A stretch of 56,013 nucleotides of DNA, taken from positions 1-56,013 of the forward strand of contig DATGHL010000045.1 of assembly GCA_035308025.1 (NCBI GenBank), written 5' to 3'. The position numbers and the translations under genes were made by a program. The notes beneath the pieces were generated by a model. It made no database searches. It saw only the letters and a program-made list of their open reading frames with translations, and was not told the DNA's origin. The stretch comes from Candidatus Binataceae bacterium (GTDB taxonomy: Bacteria; Desulfobacterota; Binatia; Binatales; Binataceae). This document shows, in pieces, positions 16,162 to 25,070 of this stretch; the stretch's first letter is position 1, and each line of letters begins with the position of its first letter.

Positions 16162-17982
16162 GTGGAGCCCCGCCGCGAGCTTAAGCTTGAGAGCGTGGCA
16201 TCATTCGACGACTTTGCCGCAGTCTGCGAGGCCCTCGGCCAGACCAGCAGCCGGCTCCAGATAACCGAGCTCGTCGCCGAATTTATCGCCGCTCTCCCGA
16301 TCGACGAAGCTGAAATCGCCGCGCGCTTTATGGTCGGGCAGGTGCTCGAGCAAGGCGCTGAGAAGCGCTTGCAGATCAGCGGCCGCACCATCTGGCGCGT
16401 CGTCGCCGAGCTCACCAGCGGCGAAGATCAGAGCGAGGATATTTTCGCTTCGGCGGTTGATTTCGGCGAAGCGATTGAGGCTCTCCTGCGCTTGCGTGGG
16501 TCAGCACCTGAGCCGACGCTGACGCTGACCGAGGTCGCCGAGCGCGCGAAAACGATCGCTGAAATCGAAGGACGCAGCTCGCGCGGACGCAAACTCGCCG
16601 CGCTGCGCGAGCTCTTCACGCAGGCCAGCTCGCGCGAAGGCAAATATCTGACCAAGATTCTTATCGGTGAGATGCGCCATGGGATGAGCGACGGGCTGAT
16701 GCTCGAAGCGATCGCACGGATGGCCAGCCGCCCCATCACCGAGATTCGCCGTGCGCACATGCTCGAGCCCGACCTCGGCCGGCTGGTGCGGAGCTGGCGC
16801 GCACCGCAAGCCATGTCCGCAACAACCGCAGTGCCTCCCGCCGCCGAAGCCGGGCCGGATCATTCTGCCGCGCCGCCGGCCGCGGATTCGCATGATCCCG
16901 GCATTGTGATGCAGCATATGGCGAAGACTCTGCCATCTCCGTCACGCGGCAAGCCACTCCGTCCGATGCTCGCGGCGCCCGCGCCCAACATTGCCGAGGC
17001 CTTCCGCATCCTCGGCGGTAAGCTTGCGCTCGAGCACAAACTCGACGGCGCGCGCGTGCAAATTCACTGCGCCGGAGCGGACGTGCGGATCTACTCGCGC
17101 CGCCTGAACGAGATCACGCCGAGCCTGCCGGAGGTGAGCGAGTTGATGGCGCCTCTCGCCGCGCGCCGCGCGATCTTCGACGGCGAAGTCATCGCGACCG
17201 ATCGCGCCGGGCGCGCGATCGCTTTCCAGGAGCTGATGCGCCGCTTCGGGCGGGTGCGCGATATCGAGCGCTTGCGCCTCGAGCAGCCGATTCGTCTCTT
17301 TCTATTTGATCTGATGAGCCTCGACGGAGTTCTTCTGATCGATCTCCCCTACGCCGAGCGTTATGGCGCGTTGACGGAAATTGCCGCCGCGGCCGGCCTG
17401 GAAGTGGCGCCGCGAATTCTGCCCTCCGCGCTGGCTGACGGCGAGCAGTTCTATGTGCGTGCGATCGCCGACGGTTGCGAGGGCGTGATGGCGAAGGAGT
17501 TGACCAGCCTCTATACGCCAGGCGCGCGCGGCCGCGGATGGCTCAAGATCAAGCCGGCGCGCACGCTCGATCTGGTCATCGTCGCCGCCGAATGGGGCTA
17601 CGGGCGTCGTCATGGCTGGCTCTCGAACTACCATCTGGCCGCCCGCGACGAAGCGGCGGACGGCTTCGTCGAAGTCGGCAAGACCTTCAAAGGGCTAACC
17701 GACACCGACTTCGAGGAGATGACGGCGCGGCTGCTGGCGCTCAAGACCGGCGAAGCAGGCGGCGTCGTCTCGGTGCGTCCGGAGGTCGTCGTCGAGGTCG
17801 CCTACAGCGACGTGCAGCGCAGTCCGCGCTATAGCGGCGGGATGGCGCTGCGCTTCGCCCGAATCGTTGGCGTCCGCTCCGACAAAAGCCCGGACGAGGC
17901 CGATACGATCGCGAGCGTGGCCGCCGCGCTCGATCGCCAACTGGTCAAGCCCCTGCCTGCCGCCGGTAGTCGCGGGTTTTGA
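16162..17982 (+). CDS. ATP-dependent DNA ligase
   Basis: A 606-aa ligase of the archaeal/actinobacterial LigB type. An N-terminal DNA-binding domain (about 10-215) precedes the adenylation domain with motif I EHKLDGAR (nucleophile lysine about 293), motif III FDGEVIA, motif IV EGVMAKEL and motif V GWLKIKPAR, then an OB-fold ending in RSPRYSGGMALRFARI. An Ala/Pro-rich stretch at about 217-262 is an unusually long linker between the first two domains. It seals nicks in DNA, probably in repair next to the NAD-dependent replicative ligase. No clear ribosome site is present: GTG 16162 or TTG 16159 are the candidate starts. The parS-like cluster follows the gene directly. Confidence 0.9.
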   Translation: MEPRRELKLESVASFDDFAAVCEALGQTSSRLQITELVAEFIAALPIDEAEIAARFMVGQVLEQGAEKRLQISGRTIWRVVAELTSGEDQSEDIFASAVDFGEAIEALLRLRGSAPEPTLTLTEVAERAKTIAEIEGRSSRGRKLAALRELFTQASSREGKYLTKILIGEMRHGMSDGLMLEAIARMASRPITEIRRAHMLEPDLGRLVRSWRAPQAMSATTAVPPAAEAGPDHSAAPPAADSHDPGIVMQHMAKTLPSPSRGKPLRPMLAAPAPNIAEAFRILGGKLALEHKLDGARVQIHCAGADVRIYSRRLNEITPSLPEVSELMAPLAARRAIFDGEVIATDRAGRAIAFQELMRRFGRVRDIERLRLEQPIRLFLFDLMSLDGVLLIDLPYAERYGALTEIAAAAGLEVAPRILPSALADGEQFYVRAIADGCEGVMAKELTSLYTPGARGRGWLKIKPARTLDLVIVAAEWGYGRRHGWLSNYHLAARDEAADGFVEVGKTFKGLTDTDFEEMTARLLALKTGEAGGVVSVRPEVVVEVAYSDVQRSPRYSGGMALRFARIVGVRSDKSPDEADTIASVAAALDRQLVKPLPAAGSRGF

Positions 17983-18037
17983 TCAAGGATGAAATCCTTC
18001 ACGTTGAGCCGCCCGCCGCAGAAACTTGTTAACAAAA

Positions 18038-18053
18038 TGTTTCACGCGAAACA
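18038..18053. promoter_or_regulatory. parS-like ParB-binding site 1
   Basis: TGTTTCACGCGAAACA differs at one position from the broadly conserved chromosomal parS palindrome TGTTTCACGTGAAACA. The site sits at the centre of a 36-bp palindrome (18028-18063) with perfect 16-bp arms starting GTTAACAAAATG. ParB would load here and spread for chromosome segregation. Confidence 0.8.
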
Positions 18054-18153
18054 TTTTGTTAACACGCTGCCTGCATGATTCAGACCACGAAGTGCGTCGG
18101 AGCGACGATAAAATTTCACTTCGTGCCGTTCGCGCATAAAAAACTTGTGGAAC

Positions 18154-18169
18154 TGTTTCACGTGAAACA
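18154..18169. promoter_or_regulatory. parS-like ParB-binding site 2 (perfect consensus)
   Basis: TGTTTCACGTGAAACA is a perfect 16-bp palindrome equal to the general bacterial parS consensus. It lies 116 bp after site 1 (start to start) in a gene-free interval. A chance exact match is very unlikely, especially with two near-matches nearby. Confidence 0.9.
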
Positions 18170-18180
18170 TTCTGCTAACC

Positions 18181-18325
18181 GATCTTACAAGTGCGCGACA
18201 GCGCAGCGCGGAGTATTCGGATGGCGAAAAAATGTTTCACGCGAAACATTTTTGGCGTGCGATCCTGCAAGAGCGCCACAATGGAGCGCGGACTGTCCGG
18301 ACGCTGAAAAAAACGGTGAAAAAAC
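18181..18325. repeat. Imperfect 80-bp tandem repeat containing parS site 3
   Basis: Unit 1 begins GATCTTACAAGTGCGCGACA at 18181 and unit 2 begins GATCCTGCAAGAGCGCCACA at 18261. The first 50 bases match at 37 positions by my count. The units then diverge exactly where unit 1 carries parS site 3; unit 2 has lost the site. The second unit ends at the stop of the adjacent VIT1 gene. Confidence 0.65.
18233..18248. promoter_or_regulatory. parS-like ParB-binding site 3
   Basis: TGTTTCACGCGAAACA, identical to site 1, with the same single change from the palindromic consensus. Flanks AAAAA/TTTTT extend the inverted repeat. It lies 79 bp after site 2. Confidence 0.8.
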
Positions 18326-19048
18326 CTAGCGTCCAGCGAATATGCGGCCCGCGCCATAGGTGACCAACGCCGCGGCAATCCCGATACCCATGCTCTCGAG
18401 CCCGCTGCGCCACCATCGTCGCGAGGTGATCCTGGTCTTGGCGGCGCCGACCACGAAGAGGATGCAGACGGTGAAGACCGCCGACGCCAGAATGCCCGTC
18501 GGCGGACCGACGAACAGATAAGGCAGTAACGGTACTGCTGCGCCCAGAAGGTAAGCGCCGCCGACCGTGACCGCCGAGTGCATCGGCGCCTCGCCCACGT
18601 CTGCGCCAAAGCCCAGCTCCTCGCGCATCATCACGTTGCGCCAGCGCGTCGGGTCGGCTGTGATATGTCCGACGATCTGATCGAGCAGCGCCCCGCTAAA
18701 GCCCTTGCTGCGATAAATTGCGCGGACTTCCTCGCGCTCGCGTTCCGGCCAGCGCTTGATCTCTTCGCGCTCGCGCTGCGTCTCGCTCTGGTAGAACTCG
18801 TAGTGTGCGCGCGCCGAGGCATAGGCCGCGAGACCCATCGAGACCGCGCCACCGAGCATCTCCGCCAGGCCCGCCATAATCACAATCTTCGGGCTGCTGA
18901 AGGCCGCAGCGACTCCCGAGGTCACGGCGAAAGCGGCGACCAGGCCGTCATTCAGTCCGAGCATCAGGTCGCGCAAGCGGCGGCCGCCGGCGGCGTGAAC
19001 CTTTTCGGTGTGATGATCGAACTCGTGCTGTGAGACTGAAAGCGTCAA
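18326..19048 (-). CDS. VIT1/CCC1-family iron/manganese transporter
   Basis: A 240-aa membrane protein of the vacuolar iron transporter family. The N-terminus carries LRDLMLGLNDGLVAAFAVTSGVAA, the family's first helix, followed by GGAVSMGLAAYASARAHYEF. A charged cytoplasmic metal-binding segment (REREEIKRWPEREREEVRAIY) and three further helices complete the five-helix layout. It exports Fe2+ or Mn2+ from the cytoplasm. The start is 3 bp after the upstream kinase gene's stop, so the two form an operon. The parS interval lies immediately downstream. Confidence 0.9.
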   Translation of the reverse strand: MTLSVSQHEFDHHTEKVHAAGGRRLRDLMLGLNDGLVAAFAVTSGVAAAFSSPKIVIMAGLAEMLGGAVSMGLAAYASARAHYEFYQSETQREREEIKRWPEREREEVRAIYRSKGFSGALLDQIVGHITADPTRWRNVMMREELGFGADVGEAPMHSAVTVGGAYLLGAAVPLLPYLFVGPPTGILASAVFTVCILFVVGAAKTRITSRRWWRSGLESMGIGIAAALVTYGAGRIFAGR

Positions 19049-19051
19049 AAT

Positions 19052-19858
19052 TCAGTTTCCTCTAGCCGCCGCGGATCTTTGAACCGCCGGGCTCGCCTGC
19101 GTCGGAAGCTTCCGCCGCGCGCGGCCGCCGACCCGCGCGCGCAGAACGAAATACTCGCGCAACAGGCGGCGCGCTTCAGCCCGCGCCGGTCTGCCGCCAA
19201 AATAATCGTAGAAAAAACGCAAGCGCTTGGCGCGCGACGCAAACCTGCCGATGCTGCGATCGAGATGCACCAGGTTTAACATCCGGCGCTCCGGCGAGAC
19301 CTGCCGAGCGCGGCGAAAATCCTCGAAATCGACGAACCAAACTATCAGCTCGCCGTCACGCTCCTCGAGCATCAGGTTGGTCTCCTGCAAATCCCGCGTG
19401 TAGATACCCGCATCGTGCAGCCGCCGGACTTCGCCGGCGACCTGTTTTGAAAGGGTCCGCCGAAACGCCGCGCTGCGCGACCGTCCCAAGGCAAATTGGC
19501 TGAAAACGCGCGCCGCGCGCAACGGTTCGGTCGCGATGTAACTCGCCCGGATCGCGCCCGCCCGGCGCTCCTCGGCAATCAGTAACGGTCGCGGATGAGC
19601 AATTCGGGCGGCCGCGAGGAACTCCGCGCCGCGCCAGGCCCGCCACCCACGCGAGCCAAAAACCCGCGCCAAGATGCCCTTGAAACTGCCGCCCGCGGCG
19701 ACTCGCTTGACGAAAACCTCGCGACCCTCGTGAGACAGAAAGCCTGCGCGCACGCGCGTCGTCATTTTGCGGCTCTCGAATCCGGCATCTTCGATGAGCG
19801 ACGCGATCCGCTCGCTCAGTCGCTCCCATTCCGGCGCAGCCGCATAGAGAATGCGCAT
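19052..19858 (-). CDS. Lipopolysaccharide kinase family protein (WaaP/KdkA-like)
   Basis: A 268-aa protein-kinase-like enzyme of the inner-core LPS kinase type. The C-lobe shows RLHDAGIYTRDLQETNLML, with catalytic aspartate 156 and metal-binding asparagine 161, and VDFEDF (metal aspartate about 177); the ATP lysine is in EVFVKRVA (about 51). The position that is usually H in the HxDL/HRDL motif is threonine. It would phosphorylate a heptose or Kdo residue of the outer-membrane core. The C-terminus is very arginine-rich. First gene of the operon with the VIT1 transporter; their functional link is not obvious. Confidence 0.75.
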   Translation of the reverse strand: MRILYAAAPEWERLSERIASLIEDAGFESRKMTTRVRAGFLSHEGREVFVKRVAAGGSFKGILARVFGSRGWRAWRGAEFLAAARIAHPRPLLIAEERRAGAIRASYIATEPLRAARVFSQFALGRSRSAAFRRTLSKQVAGEVRRLHDAGIYTRDLQETNLMLEERDGELIVWFVDFEDFRRARQVSPERRMLNLVHLDRSIGRFASRAKRLRFFYDYFGGRPARAEARRLLREYFVLRARVGGRARRKLPTQASPAVQRSAAARGN

Positions 19859-20098
19859 GAGCTCAAGGCTAGCGCATCGTTTTCAATCGCGCATCACGCG
19901 CCGTCATCACCCGGCAGAGACTTGATAAAAGCAACCGGCCCACCCCACGCTGCTGAAAGTATCGTGGACCGAAACTGGGCTGAATCTTGCCCAGAGAGAC
20001 TATTTTAGTCTATACGATGAATCGAACTAGGAGAGGCAAAACGGAAATTTGGGTTTAACCGAGGTAAGTCGAACCCCGTGATCGACGGAGGAGTTGTC

Positions 20099-20962
20099 AT
20101 GCCCGTAGTTCTCATAACAGGCAGCAGCACTGGTATCGGATTGGCCACGGCCGTCGCGTTCGGCCGCGCCAAACACGAAGTCTACGCGACCATGCGACGT
20201 CCGCAGGCCACGCCAGAACTGGCCGCGATTGCACGATCGGAAAAATTGCCCATCAAGATTCTCCCGATGGATGTCGATGATGATCAGTCAGTCAACGACA
20301 CGATCGCGAACGTCCTGGCCGAGGCCGGCCAGGTCGACGCGCTCGTCAACAATGCAGGAATCCACGCGAGCGGGGCGATCGAGGAGATTCCATTGTCCGA
20401 TTTCCGCCGTGTCATGGAAACCAACTATTTTGGCGCCCTGCGCTGTATCCAGGCGGTCCTGCCCAGCATGCGCCAGCGGCGCAGCGGCCATATTGTCAAT
20501 ATATCGTCGGTCGGCGGGCGCATAGCCGGCTTATCGCAAGCGCCTTATACAGCTTCCAAATGGGCGTTGGAGGCGCTGAGCGAAGAGCTCGCCCCCGAGG
20601 TCAAGCCCTTCGGAATCCGCGTTGCGCTGGTCGAGCCCGGAGCTACGATTACCCCAATCTTCGATAAGCGTCGGCAGATTCCGTCGAACGGACTTTACCG
20701 TCTGGAACGGCGCATGAACGCGATCTACGACGCAATGGTGAAGCAGGCGCCCTCAGCGTCTGCGGTGGGCGAAAGGATCGTCGACATCGTACAAACCGGC
20801 ACGTGGAAACTCCGCCACCCGGATGGGCCATTCGCGGAACCGTTTCTACAGTACCGCGCCGCGCTTTCGGATGAGCAATGGATCGATTTGCGGTCAATTC
20901 AGAGCGACGAGGAATTTGCGGCTGTCGTCAAACGCGATTTCGGGCTCGACCTCGACTTGTGA
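20099..20962 (+). CDS. Short-chain dehydrogenase/reductase (SDR)
   Basis: A 287-aa classical SDR. The cofactor motif is TGSSTGIG, followed by NNAG and the catalytic Ser-Tyr-Lys set (NISSVGG, YTASKWALE). The PGATITP segment after the fifth strand is typical of the family. NAD(P)-dependent oxidation or reduction of an alcohol/ketone; substrate unknown. GGAGG just upstream fixes ATG 20099; the longer frame from 20078 would bury this site. Upstream 240 bp (19859-20098) holds no recognisable gene. Confidence 0.9.
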   Translation: MPVVLITGSSTGIGLATAVAFGRAKHEVYATMRRPQATPELAAIARSEKLPIKILPMDVDDDQSVNDTIANVLAEAGQVDALVNNAGIHASGAIEEIPLSDFRRVMETNYFGALRCIQAVLPSMRQRRSGHIVNISSVGGRIAGLSQAPYTASKWALEALSEELAPEVKPFGIRVALVEPGATITPIFDKRRQIPSNGLYRLERRMNAIYDAMVKQAPSASAVGERIVDIVQTGTWKLRHPDGPFAEPFLQYRAALSDEQWIDLRSIQSDEEFAAVVKRDFGLDLDL

Positions 20963-21027
20963 GTCAAGGCTCATTCGCGAGAAAGCTCCTGAGCCCTGGC
21001 GCTCGACGGTCTGGGCCCGAAGCGGGC

Positions 21028-22044
21028 TTAGCCGTTGAACTGCTTGCACAGACGGCTCCACGCGGAGTCGTCAAAGGCCCCCTTGTACGGCACGTAAAAC
21101 GACACGCGATCGAGCAGGCCGTCGAAGCGCTCCCGCACCTTTTCGCCGATATTGTCGTATGTCCCGCTGATCGCGTAGGTGTCGAGCATCTCGTCCGTGA
21201 TCAACTTCGGCATCGAGGCCCAGTCGCCCTTCGCGGTCAATTCGTTGAGCTGCGTGGCGACATCGCCCCATCCGTGCATGTCGAGGACGACCTTGTAGGT
21301 GCGCGTCGAAGCGTAGAAGGAAATCTGCTGCCGCACGCCGGCGCGCGCCCGCTCGATCTCCTCCTGGTTGCGCCCGACGATCACAAAGGCGCTGGTGAAG
21401 ATCGTGAAGTCTTTGCGTGCGCGCCCGGATTTTTTCAGCCCCTCTTCGACGTGAGGCAGCAGATACTCACGCAGATACTTGGGCGAGGTAAATGGATGGG
21501 CGTGGAGGCCCTCGCAGTGCTCGCCGGCCAGCCGCAGAATATGCTCATTGACCCCGGCGATATAGATCGGAATCGAATAATTATGCGGTTTCGGCGCAAA
21601 GAACGGCGTCATCAGCGAGAAGTTGAAATACTTGCCCTGAAAACTCAGCTTCTTGCCGCCCTCCGCCCAGCACTTGAAAATCGTCTTGAGCGCGAGAACG
21701 TACTCGCGCAGCTTCGGTACGGGAGCCTCCCATTTGACGCCGTAGCGGCGCTCGATATGGCCCTTCACCTGCGTCCCCAGCCCCAGCACGAAGCGGCCTT
21801 TCGCGAGCGCGGCCAGGTCCCACGATGTATAGGCGGTCGCCATTGGGCTGCGCGGAAACGCAATCGCGACGGCCGGACCCATCTTGATCCGCTGCGTATG
21901 CTCGGCCGCGAGCGCGAGCGGCAGAAAGCCGTCGTTGCCCGCTTCCATCGACCAGATCGCGTCGAAGCCGAGCTCCTCGGCTTTCTTGGCTTCGGCCGCG
22001 ACCTCGCTCAGGTCGCGCGTGGTGATTCCGGTATCCAGCTTCAT
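21028..22044 (-). CDS. LLM-class flavin/F420-dependent oxidoreductase (TIGR03617-like)
   Basis: A 338-aa luciferase-like enzyme: MKLDTGITTRDL, AKKAEELGFDAIWSMEAGNDGFLPLALAAEHTQRIKMG, AKGRFVLGLGTQVKGHIERRYG and PIYIAGVNEHILRLAGEHCEG match the TIGR03617 group of F420-related oxidoreductases. The third LLM gene here and the most divergent of the three. ATG 22044 has GGAG 9 bp upstream; the frame is open to 22125 but without a ribosome site. Substrate unknown. Confidence 0.88.
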   Translation of the reverse strand: MKLDTGITTRDLSEVAAEAKKAEELGFDAIWSMEAGNDGFLPLALAAEHTQRIKMGPAVAIAFPRSPMATAYTSWDLAALAKGRFVLGLGTQVKGHIERRYGVKWEAPVPKLREYVLALKTIFKCWAEGGKKLSFQGKYFNFSLMTPFFAPKPHNYSIPIYIAGVNEHILRLAGEHCEGLHAHPFTSPKYLREYLLPHVEEGLKKSGRARKDFTIFTSAFVIVGRNQEEIERARAGVRQQISFYASTRTYKVVLDMHGWGDVATQLNELTAKGDWASMPKLITDEMLDTYAISGTYDNIGEKVRERFDGLLDRVSFYVPYKGAFDDSAWSRLCKQFNG

Positions 22045-22196
22045 CGGTGATCGCTCCAGGTTGCCGATTTCTTCTTGGCCGCGGCTTCGATGGGTGTCCG
22101 AGTCTTCGCGGTTCAACCGAGGCACATACGCGCCGCGCGCCGTTCGCCAAACCTGGCGAATCGTAACAGATCGTGCGGCGCCCCGAAAACCGCAGC

Positions 22197-22994
22197 CTAG
22201 GTGCGAAGCAGCTCGAGAAGTCTGCCCGGATAGTCGGTGATGATGCCGTCAACGCCGAGCGCGAGCATATCCCGCATCTCGGCGGCGTCGTTGACCGTCC
22301 AGACATGGACTTCGACGCCCAGCCGATGGGCCGCGGCGACACTTTCCGGCGTCACCAGCTTCCACGACAGATGCTCAGGCGGGATTTGCAGGGCGGCTCC
22401 AAGCGGTGCGTAAGGCGCGGCGTCCGGCGCCATCGATCGAAAGAAGTCGCCGACTTCGGCGGTTGAGAAATTGGTCGGAATCTGTGGCGCGAGTTGGCGT
22501 GCATCATCGAGCGGCGCCTGATGCTCGCTGGCGATCAGGACCCGCCGGCTCATCCGGGTCTGCGCGATAATTTCGAGCGCCGGTACGATCGGGCTCGGCG
22601 TGATCTGTTTGACTTCGATAATAAAGCGTTGCTGCGGAAAGGCGCTCAGCACCTCTTCGAGGGTCGGTACGCGCAGCCCCCTGCCGCGAAACGGAAAGCT
22701 CCGCGCGTCCGGCGAGAAATTGTAGCCCGCGTCGGCGGCCTGAACCTTCACCAGTCTGGTTTCGGCGACAACGCTGTCGCGATCACTGACGCGACGGAGA
22801 TCGTCGTCGTGGATCACGACAATCGCGCCGTCTCGCGTCATGTGGACGTCAAGCTCGATGTAAGGCGCACCACGTTCGGTTGCGGCGCGAAACGCCTCTA
22901 TGGTGTTTTCGGGATAATCGCCGCTGGCCCCGCGATGAGCAAAGACGCGCGGCCGCCCCGGCTCGAAGAACTCGGTGTCGAGCTTCGCGCGCAT
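22197..22994 (-). CDS. Glycerophosphodiester phosphodiesterase
   Basis: A 265-aa GDPD. The catalytic and metal motifs are all present: HRGASGDYPENT, ELDVHMTRDGAIVVIHDDDL and the C-terminal VHVWTVNDAAEMRDMLALGVDGIITDYP. It hydrolyses deacylated phospholipids to glycerol-3-phosphate and an alcohol. No signal peptide, so cytoplasmic. No clear ribosome site before ATG 22994. The next gene upstream (M23 peptidase) is on the same strand 59 bp away. Confidence 0.92.
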   Translation of the reverse strand: MRAKLDTEFFEPGRPRVFAHRGASGDYPENTIEAFRAATERGAPYIELDVHMTRDGAIVVIHDDDLRRVSDRDSVVAETRLVKVQAADAGYNFSPDARSFPFRGRGLRVPTLEEVLSAFPQQRFIIEVKQITPSPIVPALEIIAQTRMSRRVLIASEHQAPLDDARQLAPQIPTNFSTAEVGDFFRSMAPDAAPYAPLGAALQIPPEHLSWKLVTPESVAAAHRLGVEVHVWTVNDAAEMRDMLALGVDGIITDYPGRLLELLRT

Positions 22995-23053
22995 AATTGA
23001 GTCATTTCTACGATCAATTCGCGATCAGCGACAATCGGCAAGAGGCGCGGGAT

Positions 23054-24535
23054 TCAGCGCATCACGGAGGCGCGGCCATCGATGACAGTCGTCGAGGTGG
23101 CGACTATCGGTTCAACGCGTGCGGCGTGGCGCGTCAGGCGGCCGCGGACGACCTTCGGCTTGAGGGCGGCGGGTTTTACCTGATCGATGACTCCGATGGG
23201 AGCTGCTTCGGCAGCAAAGGCGACGTTCGAGCGCCCGCTCAGCGGCAGATGGTTAAGCATCGCAAGATATTCGTGCTTAAAGCTGTCGAAGACCGCCCGC
23301 AGCCGCGGCGAGACCTGGTGACGTACTCCCAAATCCTGATTCAGCGGATTGACGTAATGGCCGTCCTTCTCGATGCCGTAGTGCAGATGGGGTCCGGTCG
23401 ATAAGCCGGTCGAGCCGACCTCGCCGATCTGCTCACCGGTACGCACCCTCCGGCCGGCGTCGATCCCGCTGGTAATCCGCGACAGATGGCCGTACACGCT
23501 GACGATGCCGCCCTCGTGGCGGATTCGGACGCAGCGTCCCAACTCGCCGCACCACCCGGCCTGCTCGATCTCTCCGTCCGCAACGGCTTTGACCGGCGTG
23601 CCGTAGCGCGCCACCAGATCGACGCCCTCATGGGCGCGGTAGCGATGCAGAATTGGATGATAGCGGCTCAAGCTGAAGCCCGAAGAGATAAATTTGAAAT
23701 TCAACGGAAAGCGCAGCGCCTCCGGTCCCAGCGCGACGCCGTTGGCGTCGTACAGCCGCGGCTCACCGCGCTCGTCGCGGAAGGCGAAGGCCGTGAGCGT
23801 GCGGCCGCCGAAGCTGATGGTGGCGGCCTGGATACCGGTGGCGAAACGGGTCGAGCCGTCGCGACTGACTTTCTCCTGGTAGATCAACCTGACGTCGGCG
23901 CCGCGCGGCAACGAGCTCAACGGATGATCGTCGCGAAAGGCGTTCGCCAGCGTATCAACGATAGGACGCGGCAGATTATGCCTGCCGGCTTCGTTCCAGA
24001 AGTCGTTGTGCAGGCGGAAAGCGACTACCACCGGCCGAAAGGTGTAACGGATCAATTCTTGGGAGGAACGCAAAACTCCCTCGCCGTAGGTTTTGCCGGT
24101 AATCGCGATCCGATCATCCAGATTATATCTGAAGCCGCGTAGGTCGCCGGTCTCAGGGTCCCTGAAGATGGTCAGCGCGTGCCCTTTTTCAAATCGCGGG
24201 CTTCCGGCGACCTGACGATACAGTTCTTCCCAGCGGCGGGCGGCGTCGCTTTCGAGCCCGGCCGCTTGAAAATAGGCGTCGGCGGACTGCGTGCGATCCA
24301 GAGTGAGGGAAATGGCGACGGCTTCGGGGGCGGGACGTATTGAATCGGCCGCGCCGACAAAGCCGCTATCGAGCCGTCCGGCGACTTCGGTGGCCGCGTC
24401 CGCGCCTGCGGACTGGTCCGGAGTGGTTGATTCGGGCAGCAATAAAAGACGCACCGCGGCGACGGTCACGAACCCGGCCGCGACCAGTGCAACGGTAGTC
24501 CTCCGCCACTGAATGTTGTGCTTCCCCCGAAGCAT
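23054..24535 (-). CDS. M23-family murein endopeptidase (LytM-type, membrane-anchored)
   Basis: A 493-aa periplasmic peptidase. An N-terminal membrane helix (about 15-32) is followed by an OapA/LysM-like middle region and a C-terminal M23 domain with the zinc ligands HEGVD and HLHYG. The N-terminal layout (YFQAAGL..., GHALTIFRD) resembles MepM/YebA-type D,D-endopeptidases that cut peptidoglycan cross-links. I chose ATG 24535; the frame extends to a TTG at 24568 without better support. Divergent from ruvX. Confidence 0.88.
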   Translation of the reverse strand: MLRGKHNIQWRRTTVALVAAGFVTVAAVRLLLLPESTTPDQSAGADAATEVAGRLDSGFVGAADSIRPAPEAVAISLTLDRTQSADAYFQAAGLESDAARRWEELYRQVAGSPRFEKGHALTIFRDPETGDLRGFRYNLDDRIAITGKTYGEGVLRSSQELIRYTFRPVVVAFRLHNDFWNEAGRHNLPRPIVDTLANAFRDDHPLSSLPRGADVRLIYQEKVSRDGSTRFATGIQAATISFGGRTLTAFAFRDERGEPRLYDANGVALGPEALRFPLNFKFISSGFSLSRYHPILHRYRAHEGVDLVARYGTPVKAVADGEIEQAGWCGELGRCVRIRHEGGIVSVYGHLSRITSGIDAGRRVRTGEQIGEVGSTGLSTGPHLHYGIEKDGHYVNPLNQDLGVRHQVSPRLRAVFDSFKHEYLAMLNHLPLSGRSNVAFAAEAAPIGVIDQVKPAALKPKVVRGRLTRHAARVEPIVATSTTVIDGRASVMR

Positions 24536-24636
24536 TCCGGCCAAGCCTATGTTACGATCGGGCGGCAAGCAAGCGCTCTGTCAACAGGTTTTCTAATGTA
24601 TCAACAATTAACGTTCTAATGCTACCTACTCCGGCA

Positions 24637-24642
24637 TATAAG
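24637..24642 (+). promoter_or_regulatory. Candidate -10 box placing the ruvX start codon at or near +1
   Basis: TATAAG ends 5 bp before the GTG start of ruvX, and no ribosome-binding sequence is present. If it is used, the mRNA would begin at or next to the start codon (leaderless). The -35 match (TTCTAA at 17 bp) is poor. Confidence 0.35.
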
Positions 24643-24647
24643 AGTTC

Positions 24648-25070
24648 GTGATTGTCGCGGGGATCGATTTTGGACGGTATCGGATTGGTATCGCGATCAC
24701 CGGCGACCATGGTGTGGTGTTGCCCGTCACGACGATACAAAGCCGCTCACGGGCGTCGAGCCTCGCTGCGATCAAGGCTCGCCTGGCGGAGCTCGAAGTG
24801 CGTCATATTGTCGTCGGGCAGCCCCTCAACGCGGACGGAACCGCCGGGCCGGCGGCGCACGCCGCTGAAAAATTCGCCGCCGAATTGCGTCTAATCATCG
24901 ACGTGCCAGTGGAGCTTCACGACGAGCGGTTGAGCAGTTTCGAGGCGCGCGAACGTCTTCGCGGCGGCGCGGCCCGACGCAAGGGCGACCCGCGAATCGA
25001 CGCCGTTGCCGCCTGTGTGATCCTCGAGAGCTGGCTGAACGGCCGCGCGCAAAATAATCAGGGTCGATGA
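24648..25070 (+). CDS. ruvX: Putative pre-16S rRNA nuclease / Holliday junction resolvase RuvX (YqgF)
   Basis: A 140-aa RNase H-fold nuclease: IVAGIDFGRYRIGIA with the first catalytic aspartate, IVVGQPLNADGT, ELHDERLSSFEARERL with the second acidic residue, and the C-terminal RIDAVAACVILESWL with the third. YqgF matures the 16S rRNA 5' end and is related to Holliday-junction resolvases. Its stop overlaps the start of mltG (ATGA), the common ruvX-mltG arrangement. Starts with GTG. Confidence 0.93.
   Translation: MIVAGIDFGRYRIGIAITGDHGVVLPVTTIQSRSRASSLAAIKARLAELEVRHIVVGQPLNADGTAGPAAHAAEKFAAELRLIIDVPVELHDERLSSFEARERLRGGAARRKGDPRIDAVAACVILESWLNGRAQNNQGR

Noticed and set aside
18028..18063. The 36-bp palindrome as a Rho-independent terminator of the ligase gene
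   Set aside because: The central motif matches parS and recurs twice, so the ParB reading explains it better, although it could also fold in RNA.
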